8,081 bases of DNA, taken from NCBI GenBank assembly GCA_028700345.1, contig JAQVSW010000029.1, positions 1 to 8,081 on the forward strand, written 5' to 3'. Of this stretch, positions 1 to 4,051 are shown in pieces. The notes under the pieces are model-generated. The model was given only the letters and a program-made list of their open reading frames with translations, was not told where the DNA came from and did not search any database. Each line of letters starts with the position of its first letter. Position 1 is the first letter of the stretch. The DNA is from Candidatus Shapirobacteria bacterium (GTDB taxonomy: Bacteria > Patescibacteriota > Microgenomatia > UBA12405). Both the position numbers and the translations under genes were made by a program.

Positions 1-326
1 TGAGAATAACTGGAATTTAATTTTTTTAAAGACTTTTCTTTTTGAGGATTAGAGATTATTTGGATATTTTTGGTAACTTTTAGATTTTTAAGTGAGGCAC
101 AGCCAGAGATAATTATTTTTGCCTTAGGATATTTTTTTTGAAGTCGTCGGATTAGACCTAGGGATTCAGTATTGGCTTTTTTGGTAATGGAGCAGGTGTT
201 AATGAAAATAATATCGGGGTTATTATTGGTAGGTAGGTATTTTTTATTGATTAAAGACTGGGCAAAGAGATTGCTTTCGGCGGCATTGACTCGACAGCCA
301 AAGTTAAAAATTTGAAAGGTTTTCAT
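1..326 (-). CDS. MiaB/MtaB-type tRNA methylthiotransferase, N-terminus (partial)
   Basis: This is the first 108 codons of a radical-SAM methylthiotransferase; the rest lies beyond the left edge. The protein starts MKTFQIFNFGCRVNAAES and carries the three cysteines of the UPF0004 domain in their usual contexts: C11 in FGCRVN, C45 in NTCSIT and C76 in SGCAS. In the family these bind the auxiliary [4Fe-4S] cluster used for sulfur insertion. The GCRVN and NTCSxT wording resembles MtaB (2-methylthiolation of t6A37) more than MiaB, but the radical-SAM CxxxCxxC motif and TRAM domain are out of view, so the subfamily is uncertain. Its ATG overlaps the TGA stop of the upstream epimerase in an ATGA arrangement, implying translational coupling as the last visible gene of the minus-strand operon. 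Confidence 0.85.
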   Translation of the reverse strand, partial: MKTFQIFNFGCRVNAAESNLFAQSLINKKYLPTNNNPDIIFINTCSITKKANTESLGLIRRLQKKYPKAKIIISGCASLKNLKVTKNIQIISNPQKEKSLKKLNSSYS

Positions 327-1195
327 GATCGGGGGTGGGCTTTTACAAAATCGTGGATATAGTCTAAAACATCAAGGGTGGTATTCCAACCTAATTCTGA
401 TCTGGCTTTATCGGGACCGGTATTCGATTCTCGACGACCAGGATTATTGTCGATGTACTCAATAGGGCCGCCAAAAGCTTGGGCAATTTCAATAACAGAG
501 TAAGTATGAGGATTGGCTAAAGTATAGCCATCACCCTGTCCTTTTTGAGCGACTAAAATAGCACCTTTTGCTAGATCTTTGACATAGGTGAAATTTCTTT
601 TTTGGGTTCCGGGTTTAGTGACTGTTAAGGGTTTGTTTTGCAAATACAATTCTTGAAAACGGGCAATGAGGGTAGAATAAAGACCTTTCCCCTTTTCTCT
701 CGGTCCAAAGGCATTGTAGAAATAACAAATTGCGTAGGGTAGATTGTACCAACGACCGTAGTTATTGATTAAATCAACATTGGTAGCTTTGGTAAAAGAA
801 TAAGGAGTCTGGTGACGGCCGTCGCCTTCAATGGCAAATTTTGTGCTGGACGCGGTATAGAGGAGTTTTTTAATTTTTCTCTGACGGCAGAATTCAACTA
901 CGGCAAAAGTACCTAAAATATTTAAATCATATACTAGGGCAGGTTCTTTGATTGAAGGACTTACTCGGGCGTACTCACCCAAATGGAAGATTAAGTCAGG
1001 ATTTTCAGGGATTAATTTGTCAATGTCCTTGGTGTGACCGCGACGATATTCAACCCCGGAAAAATGATTAGACTCATTGCCATTGAAATAATTATCAAGT
1101 GAGATAATTTTATTGTTAGGATCTTTGATCAGCTCCTCAATTATATGGGAACCGACATGTCCGGCACCACCGGTGACTAAGATTGTTTTTGACAT
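323..1195 (-). CDS. NAD-dependent sugar-nucleotide epimerase/dehydratase (extended SDR)
   Basis: This 290-aa extended short-chain dehydrogenase/reductase resembles UDP-glucose 4-epimerase (GalE) and dTDP-glucose 4,6-dehydratase. The NAD-binding Rossmann glycine motif is GGAGHVGS (residues 9-16), with the acidic D34 at the end of the second strand as expected for NAD(H). The catalytic set is visible: Ser116/Ser117 in TASST and Tyr132-x3-Lys136 in PYSFTK. NAFGPRE (161-167), KRNFTYVKD (199-207) and GRRES (253-257) are typical substrate-side motifs. The usual HLAA segment is HLGEYARV here. At 290 aa it is shorter than many GalE proteins (about 320-340). It probably makes an activated sugar for surface glycans; the exact substrate cannot be read from the sequence. 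It starts 7 bp after the transglycosylase stop, with its own -10-like site there. Confidence 0.88.
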   Translation of the reverse strand: MSKTILVTGGAGHVGSHIIEELIKDPNNKIISLDNYFNGNESNHFSGVEYRRGHTKDIDKLIPENPDLIFHLGEYARVSPSIKEPALVYDLNILGTFAVVEFCRQRKIKKLLYTASSTKFAIEGDGRHQTPYSFTKATNVDLINNYGRWYNLPYAICYFYNAFGPREKGKGLYSTLIARFQELYLQNKPLTVTKPGTQKRNFTYVKDLAKGAILVAQKGQGDGYTLANPHTYSVIEIAQAFGGPIEYIDNNPGRRESNTGPDKARSELGWNTTLDVLDYIHDFVKAHPRS

Positions 1196-1201
1196 TAGAT
1201 G

Positions 1202-1207
1202 ATTATA
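1202..1207 (-). promoter_or_regulatory. -10-like TATAAT, possible leaderless start of epimerase gene
   Basis: A perfect TATAAT on the minus strand overlaps the TAA stop of the upstream gene and ends 6 nt before the epimerase ATG, so a transcript would begin at or next to the start codon. No convincing -35 box is visible. It may allow expression independent of the upstream operon. Confidence 0.45.
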
Positions 1208-2291
1208 ACTCAGAATAATTGAGTCTAAGAGTTTCCATTAATTTAGAATAAAAACGAAGATTGTGGATAGTGGCTAGTCTTAGGGCGGTAATTTCTTTGA
1301 TGCGAAAGAGGTGGGCTAAATAGGAACGGGAATATTTTTGACAGAGAAGACAATCACAAAATTCTGAAACAGGGCGCTGGTCTCGATAATAAATATTTTT
1401 ATCGGGAGTGTAATATTCATAATCACTAAATTCCTTATTTTTGCTAACATAAAGTCTTTTGTGGCGGGCGTCACGAGTGGGAAGGACGCAATCAAAAATA
1501 TTCCAGCCCGTTTTGACAAGAGCGTTAATTTCATGAGGTTTGCCAATACCTAGGGCATAAAGAAAATAGTTTTTAGGGGTACTGCTGGCAATAATTTTAG
1601 CTGATTCATAATCAAAAGTGCCATCTTTGTTGATGGGCCAGCCACCATAGCCGAGGCCATCAAAACCAATTTTGACGAGCTCCTGTGTACAATATTTTCG
1701 TAGATCCTGATATTTTCCACCCTGAACAACTCCCAAAAGATAAGGAGTTTTTGCTTTAGTTAATTTTTTTTCTGAGACTATTCTATTGAAGATTTGCCGG
1801 CACTCTCTAGCCCACTTTAGAGTGCGCTCAACGCTAATTTTTGCCTGCTCATAATTATCTTTGGGATCAGTGAAGTCGTCCAGAACTACAATCATGTCAC
1901 TTTTTAATTCAAATTGGAGTTTGATTGACATTTCTGGAGTAAAGAGAATTTTTTTGCCATCCATTTTAAAGGTGACGCCAATATCGGTGACAGCTTTATT
2001 ACCACCCATGGTTTTGGCCAGAGACATAACTTGAAAACCGCCTGAGTCAGAAATGACTCCCCCACTCCAGTTCATAAAATTTCTGACCCCTTTAAAATTT
2101 TTGATAACTGAAGACCCTGGGTCTTGAAATAGATGAAAAGTGTTAACTAAAACACCTAAGGTTTGGGTATTTTTAATATCTTCAGAATCCAAAGTTTTTA
2201 ACACGGCCCTCGTTGCATCAGGGAAAAAAATAGGGAGAGGAATTTTTTTTCCAGTGAGAGTTTTAAAAAATTGAGGACGAGAGTTGGTCAT
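1203..2291 (-). CDS. tgt: Divergent tRNA-guanine transglycosylase (TGT family)
   Basis: This 362-aa TGT-fold protein matches bacterial queuine/preQ1 tRNA-ribosyltransferases along its whole length. Base-exchange residues are kept: D82 in SDSGGFQ, D138 in the strand before TDP, Q190-G191 in VVQGG, G216-G217, and the nucleophile D267 in FDCVLPTR. The structural zinc site is intact: C312, C314, C317 and H343. The preQ1 pocket differs from the Zymomonas enzyme as I recall it: the GGLAVGE stretch reads GGWPINK here, losing the glutamate; the cysteine after FDE is F140; and the N-terminal FMPVGT is FFPDAT. It should still act on a tRNA anticodon, but its preferred base may not be preQ1. Its ATG directly abuts the stop of the GIY-YIG gene. 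DpdA-type DNA enzymes are less likely because the tRNA-type zinc and FDCVLPTR motifs are complete. Confidence 0.88.
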   Translation of the reverse strand: MTNSRPQFFKTLTGKKIPLPIFFPDATRAVLKTLDSEDIKNTQTLGVLVNTFHLFQDPGSSVIKNFKGVRNFMNWSGGVISDSGGFQVMSLAKTMGGNKAVTDIGVTFKMDGKKILFTPEMSIKLQFELKSDMIVVLDDFTDPKDNYEQAKISVERTLKWARECRQIFNRIVSEKKLTKAKTPYLLGVVQGGKYQDLRKYCTQELVKIGFDGLGYGGWPINKDGTFDYESAKIIASSTPKNYFLYALGIGKPHEINALVKTGWNIFDCVLPTRDARHKRLYVSKNKEFSDYEYYTPDKNIYYRDQRPVSEFCDCLLCQKYSRSYLAHLFRIKEITALRLATIHNLRFYSKLMETLRLNYSEL

Positions 2292-2567
2292 TTATTTTAT
2301 TGTTTTTAGATATGTACTAATTCTTTTATTAATATAACCTCTGCCAAATCCAGTTTTAAGTTGTAACTCTCTTTTTCTGGCGTCTGTTTTATTTAAACAA
2401 CTTTCAAAATATATTAATTTTAATTCATCAAATTTTTTAGTGGTATAAACCTCTTTGTTAATATGTCTTTGGTATCTTTTATTTATATCTTTTGTGTATC
2501 CAATATATAGATTCTTCTTAATCTGAGATTTATTTGAACACAACAGAACATAAGTGTAATAAAACAT
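2292..2567 (-). CDS. GIY-YIG superfamily endonuclease-like protein
   Basis: This 91-aa protein is a stand-alone GIY-YIG domain of the YhbQ/UvrC-N type. It shows the two signature strands, YYTYVLL (residues 3-9) and LYIGYT (20-25), then the conserved Arg31 and His35 in RYQRH, the LIYFES strand (51-56) with Glu55 as a metal-ligand candidate, and DARKRELQLKTG (62-73), the usual C-terminal helix of this family. Small GIY-YIG proteins of this kind are common in bacteria, and their target is generally unknown. It is the first gene of the minus-strand operon and its stop touches the transglycosylase ATG. It lies directly beside the hairpin-rich tRNA block; whether it acts on those structures is speculation. 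Confidence 0.85.
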   Translation of the reverse strand: MFYYTYVLLCSNKSQIKKNLYIGYTKDINKRYQRHINKEVYTTKKFDELKLIYFESCLNKTDARKRELQLKTGFGRGYINKRISTYLKTIK

Positions 2568-2573
2568 TCATTA

Positions 2574-2579
2574 AGTATA
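2574..2579 (-). promoter_or_regulatory. -10-like TATACT upstream of GIY-YIG gene
   Basis: TATACT on the minus strand ends 6 nt before the ATG at 2567, placing a predicted transcription start at or next to the start codon. No Shine-Dalgarno sequence is present. The -35 region would fall inside the adjacent hairpin at 2581-2614. This would drive the GIY-YIG, transglycosylase, epimerase and methylthiotransferase operon. Confidence 0.4.
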
Positions 2580-2580
2580 A

Positions 2581-2614
2581 GTCAGCCTAAAGTGCTTTGC
2601 ACATTATGGCTGAC
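2581..2614. repeat. Two-tier intergenic hairpin H1
   Basis: Near-perfect inverted repeat: outer stem GTCAGCC/GGCTGAC, middle TAA/TTA, inner GTGC/GCAC with a TTT loop. It lies between the tRNA-Pro 3' side and the GIY-YIG start. On the minus strand there is no clear U-run after it, so it is not a textbook terminator. Its last three bases are shared with the next hairpin, so the two cannot both form fully. Confidence 0.7.
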
Positions 2615-2643
2615 CCGCTTCAATGCGAAGCTTTGAGCGGGTC
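2612..2643. repeat. Hairpin H2 reaching into the tRNA-Pro 3' end
   Basis: Outer stem GACCCGCT/AGCGGGTC with an inner CAA.GC/GC.TTG stem and GAA loop. The right arm includes positions 73 and 72 of tRNA-Pro on the minus strand, so on the transcript the hairpin begins inside the acceptor end. This may mark or compete with 3'-end maturation. Confidence 0.65.
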
Positions 2644-2715
2644 GGGGATACAGGATTCGAACCTGCAACCTCATGGTCCCAAACCATGCACGCTAGCCAA
2701 TTGCGCCAATCCCCG
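2642..2715 (-). tRNA. tRNA-Pro (TGG)
   Basis: Full cloverleaf, 74 nt. Acceptor CGGGGAT pairs with ATCCCCG, giving the C1-G72 pair typical of bacterial tRNA-Pro, with A73. Anticodon stem CATGG/CCATG, loop TTTGGGA with anticodon TGG and G37. T-arm GCAGG TTCGAAT CCTGT. CCA is not encoded. Last tRNA of the minus-strand series. Confidence 0.96.
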
Positions 2716-2765
2716 CCTACGCTAAAGCTTCGGCGGGCATGCCCGATTCAGCTAAAGCTGGTGCC
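2712..2765. repeat. Compound palindromic spacer H3/H4
   Basis: The whole 46-bp gap between two tRNA genes is palindromic. CCCGCC/GGCGGG (2712-2717/2732-2737) encloses GCT-AA-AGC. Overlapping it is the perfect 12-bp palindrome CGGGCATGCCCG (2734-2745), then CAGCT-AA-AGCTG (2749-2760). Both ends run into the flanking tRNA genes. The last palindrome supplies a CCA right after A73 of tRNA-Leu(TAA). Confidence 0.65.
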
Positions 2766-2846
2766 GCTGGCGGGAATCGAACCCACATGGTTTTTGAGGC
2801 CACAAGATTTTAAGTCTTGCGTGTATACCAGTTCCACCACAGCGGC
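2762..2846 (-). tRNA. tRNA-Leu (TAA)
   Basis: Type II tRNA, 85 nt, with a long variable arm. Acceptor GCCGCTG/CAGCGGC, A73. Anticodon stem CAAGA/TCTTG with loop CTTAAAA, anticodon TAA. T-arm GTGGG TTCGATT CCCGC. The three bases after A73 are CCA, the only such case among the nine genes here, though they also belong to a palindrome. A truncated, hairpin-interrupted copy of its 5' end lies just upstream. Confidence 0.96.
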
Positions 2847-2894
2847 AAATTGTTAAATATTCACCATATTACCGCAATATTGATATTAATTTAA

Positions 2895-2957
2895 TATACC
2901 AATTTCACCTGCCCGCAGTTGCTAAAGCAACAGCTTTTGCAGGCGGGCCACAGCGGC
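2895..2957 (-). pseudogene. Truncated tRNA-Leu 5' module interrupted by 40-nt palindrome
   Basis: On the minus strand, nucleotides 1-10 of the neighbouring tRNA-Leu(TAA) (GCCGCTGTGG, 2957-2948) are followed by the 40-nt palindrome (2947-2908) and then a D-arm-like TGAAATTGGTATA (2907-2895). There is no anticodon arm or 3' half. The D-arm part matches tRNA-Leu(GAG) of this window better than Leu(TAA), so the module is chimeric. It begins only 8 nt after tRNA-Gly(GCC), so it would be co-transcribed. The duplicated acceptor segment recurs at a 111-bp offset (2837-2846 and 2948-2957). Confidence 0.75.
2908..2947. repeat. 40-nt palindromic element, copy 1
   Basis: The outer stem pairs CCTGCCCGCA with TGCAGGCGGG with one mismatch and one wobble; the perfect inner stem is GTTGCT/AGCAAC with an AA loop; AGCTTT is bulged on the 3' side. 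It is identical to the copies at 3392-3431 and 3499-3538 and, like them, sits between nucleotides 10 and 11 of a truncated tRNA-Leu. Confidence 0.85.
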
Positions 2958-2965
2958 AAATTATG

Positions 2966-3038
2966 AGCGAGAGACGGGACTCGAACCCGCGACCTTCTCC
3001 TTGGCAAGGAGACGCTCCACCAATTGAGCTACTCTCGC
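2966..3038 (-). tRNA. tRNA-Gly (GCC)
   Basis: Cloverleaf of 73 nt. Acceptor GCGAGAG/CTCTCGC with U73, the usual discriminator for bacterial tRNA-Gly. Anticodon stem TCTCC/GGAGA, loop TTGCCAA, anticodon GCC. T-arm GCGGG TTCGAGT CCCGT. CCA is not encoded. Confidence 0.96.
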
Positions 3039-3042
3039 GTAA

Positions 3043-3075
3043 GCCTGCCCGCAATAATGCGGAGTTTTAGGCGGG
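3043..3075. repeat. Hairpin H6 in the Phe-Gly tRNA spacer
   Basis: Outer stem CCTGCC/GGCGGG is the same as in the 40-nt palindrome, but the interior is different: a CGC/GCG inner stem with an AATAAT loop. It ends at the base next to A73 of tRNA-Phe, so on the minus strand it starts immediately after that tRNA. Confidence 0.6.
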
Positions 3076-3148
3076 TGCCGAAGGTTGGACTCGAACCAAC
3101 ATCCCAGGTTTTTCAGACCAGTGCCGTGACCATCTTGGCTACTTCGGC
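3076..3148 (-). tRNA. tRNA-Phe (GAA)
   Basis: 73 nt. Acceptor GCCGAAG/CTTCGGC, A73; anticodon loop CTGAAAA with anticodon GAA; T-arm GTTGG TTCGAGT CCAAC. The anticodon stem CTGGT/ACCTG has a U-U mismatch at 28-42 and the variable loop looks one base short, but both loops are otherwise normal. CCA is not encoded. Confidence 0.93.
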
Positions 3149-3161
3149 TAGAAGTATTTGT

Positions 3162-3170
3162 ATTATATCA
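3162..3170 (-). promoter_or_regulatory. Extended -10 promoter for tRNA-Phe
   Basis: TGATATAAT on the minus strand (TG-N-TATAAT) ends 13 nt before G1 of tRNA-Phe. The same motif appears in inverted orientation before tRNA-Leu(GAG), because both lie at the edge of the long inverted repeat. Confidence 0.6.
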
Positions 3171-3180
3171 ACAATCTTAA

Positions 3181-3254
3181 CGGTGAAACGTACAAATTAT
3201 TCTATAATTTTACGTTTCTAACAACGTTTGCCGATTCATCGGCATTACGTTGTG
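3181..3254. repeat. Long inverted repeat, left copy (two hairpins)
   Basis: This 74-bp segment is the reverse complement of 3806-3880 except for one base missing in a T-run. It contains two hairpins: GAAACG.../CGTTTC with an AAATTAT/ATAATTT interior, and ACAACGT/ACGTTGT (3221-3227/3247-3253) around TGCCGAT-TC-ATCGGCA. The second begins at A73 of tRNA-Leu(CAG). Weaker similarity continues to about 3161 through the tRNA-Phe promoter. Confidence 0.9.
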
Positions 3255-3334
3255 CCGTCGAGAGGAGTCGAACCTCCATGGATTGCTCCACACGCTTCTG
3301 AGACGTGCTTGTCTACCAGTTTCAACACGACGGC
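3253..3334 (-). tRNA. tRNA-Leu (CAG)
   Basis: Type II tRNA, 82 nt. Acceptor GCCGTCG/CGACGGC, A73; anticodon stem CACGT/GCGTG, loop CTCAGAA, anticodon CAG; T-arm GGAGG TTCGACT CCTCT. It is preceded by two tandem truncated copies of its own 5' end, each with a promoter-like site. CCA is not encoded; a hairpin starts at A73. Confidence 0.95.
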
Positions 3335-3345
3335 GAATTGTTAAT

Positions 3346-3351
3346 ATTATA
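3346..3351 (-). promoter_or_regulatory. -10 box of tRNA-Leu(CAG)
   Basis: TATAAT on the minus strand, 11 nt before G1 of tRNA-Leu(CAG), giving a leader of about 5 nt. An identical box lies 107 bp upstream (3453-3458), and TAAAAT (3559-3564) stands at the matching distance from the outermost truncated copy. Three evenly spaced promoters may therefore feed this tRNA. Confidence 0.6.
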
Positions 3352-3380
3352 CCCTAAATAAGGTAATTATTTAATTGTTA

Positions 3381-3441
3381 TACCAGTTTCACCTGCCCGC
3401 AGTTGCTAAAGCAACAGCTTTTGCAGGCGGGACACGACGGC
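3381..3441 (-). pseudogene. Truncated tRNA-Leu(CAG) 5' module, inner copy
   Basis: On the minus strand: GCCGTCGTGT (nucleotides 1-10 of tRNA-Leu(CAG)), then the 40-nt palindrome at 3431-3392, then TGAAACTGGTA (nucleotides 11-21). Beyond this it leaves the tRNA sequence. Removing the palindrome restores the tRNA 5' end exactly, with no target-site duplication. It has no 3' half and cannot make a tRNA. Confidence 0.8.
3392..3431. repeat. 40-nt palindromic element, copy 2
   Basis: Identical to 2908-2947; forms the distal part of the first 107-bp unit. Confidence 0.9.
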
Positions 3442-3487
3442 GAATTGTTAATATTATACCCTAAATAAGGTAATTATTTAATTGTTA

Positions 3488-3548
3488 TACCAGTTTCACC
3501 TGCCCGCAGTTGCTAAAGCAACAGCTTTTGCAGGCGGGACACGACGGC
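3488..3548 (-). pseudogene. Truncated tRNA-Leu(CAG) 5' module, outer copy
   Basis: Same composition as 3381-3441: ten acceptor-side nucleotides of tRNA-Leu(CAG), the 40-nt palindrome, and a D-arm-like segment. Its upstream flank differs from that of the other copy, so this is the outer edge of the array. A TAAAAT box stands 10 nt before its first base. Confidence 0.8.
3499..3538. repeat. 40-nt palindromic element, copy 3
   Basis: Identical to 2908-2947 and 3392-3431; forms the distal part of the second 107-bp unit. Confidence 0.9.
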
Positions 3549-3592
3549 GGACTGCTATATTTTACCCTAAAAGTACTATTTAAAATCATTTT

Positions 3593-3601
3593 TGATAAAA
3601 T
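3593..3601 (+). promoter_or_regulatory. Extended -10 promoter for the plus-strand tRNA operon
   Basis: TGATAAAAT (TG-N-TAAAAT) ends 11 nt before G1 of tRNA-Gly(TCC), the same spacing as at tRNA-Leu(CAG) on the other strand. With the minus-strand TAAAAT at 3559-3564 it defines the divergence point. Nothing else is visible between 3549 and 3612. Confidence 0.55.
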
Positions 3602-3612
3602 AATGTACAAGT

Positions 3613-3683
3613 GCGGGTATAGTTTAGTGGTAGAACGAAAGATTTCCAATCTCTCGGCGAGGGTCCGATTCCCTCTACCCGCT
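3613..3683 (+). tRNA. tRNA-Gly (TCC)
   Basis: 71 nt. Acceptor GCGGGTA/TACCCGC with U73; anticodon loop TTTCCAA, anticodon TCC. Two oddities: the T-loop reads TCCGATT, so the nearly universal U55 is C, and the anticodon stem AAAGA/TCTCT has an A-C mismatch. T-stem GAGGG/CCCTC is perfect. CCA is not encoded. First gene of the plus-strand series. Confidence 0.93.
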
Positions 3684-3696
3684 CTAGAAAGAAAAT

Positions 3697-3724
3697 TAGA
3701 TAAATAGTTGAATAGATAAATAGT
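3697..3724. repeat. Short direct repeat in the Gly-Val tRNA spacer
   Basis: TAGATAAATAGT occurs at 3697-3708 and 3713-3724. The spacer is otherwise AT-rich without a hairpin, unlike most other spacers in this block. No convincing promoter for tRNA-Val is seen, so it is probably co-transcribed with tRNA-Gly. Confidence 0.5.
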
Positions 3725-3734
3725 AACTTAAAAT

Positions 3735-3807
3735 GGCTGTTTAGCTCAGTTGGTAGAGCGCATCGTTTACATCGATGATGTCGGGGGTTCGAGCCCCTCA
3801 ACAGCCA
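3735..3807 (+). tRNA. tRNA-Val (TAC)
   Basis: 73 nt. Acceptor GGCTGTT/AACAGCC, A73; D-arm GCTC/GAGC; anticodon stem CATCG/CGATG, loop TTTACAT, anticodon TAC; T-arm GGGGG TTCGAGC CCCTC. CCA is not encoded; the right copy of the long inverted repeat starts at its 3' end. Confidence 0.96.
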
Positions 3808-3880
3808 CAACGTAATGCCGATGAATCGGCAAACGTTGTTAGAAACGTAAAAATTATAGAATAATTTGTACGTTTCACCG
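3806..3880. repeat. Long inverted repeat, right copy (two hairpins)
   Basis: Reverse complement of 3181-3254 with one extra base in an A-run. The first hairpin, ACAACGT/ACGTTGT (3807-3813/3833-3839) around TGCCGAT/ATCGGCA, starts at A73 of tRNA-Val. The second is GAAACGTA/TACGTTTC around AAATTAT/ATAATTT. Similarity continues weakly to about 3900 through the TGATATAAT promoter. Confidence 0.9.
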
Positions 3881-3888
3881 TATTCTAT

Positions 3889-3897
3889 TGATATAAT
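3889..3897 (+). promoter_or_regulatory. Extended -10 promoter for tRNA-Leu(GAG)
   Basis: TGATATAAT ends 20 nt before G1 of tRNA-Leu(GAG). It is the mirror image of the tRNA-Phe promoter, carried by the outer edge of the inverted repeat. Confidence 0.55.
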
Positions 3898-3917
3898 ATA
3901 GAGTTCTTTGACAATAT

Positions 3918-3999
3918 GCCGACGTGGTGAAATTGGTATACACGTACGCTTGAGGTGCGTATGCCGCAAGGTGTGGAGGTTCAAGTCCTCTCGTCGGCA
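3918..3999 (+). tRNA. tRNA-Leu (GAG)
   Basis: Type II tRNA, 82 nt. Acceptor GCCGACG/CGTCGGC, A73; anticodon stem TACGC/GCGTA, loop TTGAGGT, anticodon GAG; T-arm GGAGG TTCAAGT CCTCT. Its D-arm TGAAATTGGTATA is identical to that in the truncated module at 2895-2957. CCA is not encoded. Confidence 0.95.
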
Positions 4000-4031
4000 C
4001 AACGTATAGTTTGCTATGCAAACTAACGTTG
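4000..4031. repeat. Hairpin H8 directly after tRNA-Leu(GAG)
   Basis: Outer stem CAACGT/ACGTTG, the same as in the 3221-3253 and 3807-3839 hairpins, but with a different inner stem TAGTTTGC/GCAAACTA and TAT loop. CTTTT follows it on the plus strand, so it may act as a weak terminator or as a 3'-processing structure. Confidence 0.7.
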
Positions 4032-4051
4032 CTTTTGGCTAAATGCTTTAA

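Larger units (their letters stand above)
3325..3548. repeat. Two perfect 107-bp tandem repeats upstream of tRNA-Leu(CAG)
   Basis: 3325-3431 and 3432-3538 are identical by base-by-base reading, and the first 11 bases start a third copy at 3539. On the minus strand each unit holds the 40-nt palindrome, a D-arm-like TGAAACTGGTA, an AT-rich stretch with TATAAT, and tRNA-Leu(CAG) nucleotides 1-10. After the third acceptor copy the sequence diverges but keeps a related promoter-like site at 3559-3564. Confidence 0.97.

Noticed and set aside
1316..1546. 76-aa frame inside the transglycosylase gene, and similar frames at 4267-4602, 6230-6427 and 6553-6792
   Set aside because: Each lies within or antisense to a better-supported gene, shows no domain, and has low-complexity Phe/Leu/Ile content as expected of shadow frames.
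1203..2291. DpdA-type DNA-modifying transglycosylase
   Set aside because: The tRNA-type FDCVLPTR motif and the complete zinc site favour a tRNA enzyme, and no dpd genes are present.
3325..3548. CRISPR-like array
   Set aside because: There are only two full units, the whole 107 bp repeats rather than alternating with unique spacers, and no cas genes are visible.
3488..3548. tRNA-Leu interrupted by an intron
   Set aside because: No anticodon arm or 3' half follows the module, the insert is at position 10/11 rather than in the anticodon loop, and it is far too short for a group I intron.
2623..4002. Open reading frames across the tRNA block with peptides such as GFEPAT, GLEPTS and REDLNLH
   Set aside because: They read through tRNA genes on the antisense strand or across palindromes; these peptide strings are the familiar false translations of tRNA T-arms.
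4000..4040. Intrinsic terminator after tRNA-Leu(GAG)
   Set aside because: The hairpin is followed by only four T bases and tRNA-Gln lies just downstream without a clear promoter, so read-through is likely; it was annotated as a hairpin only.
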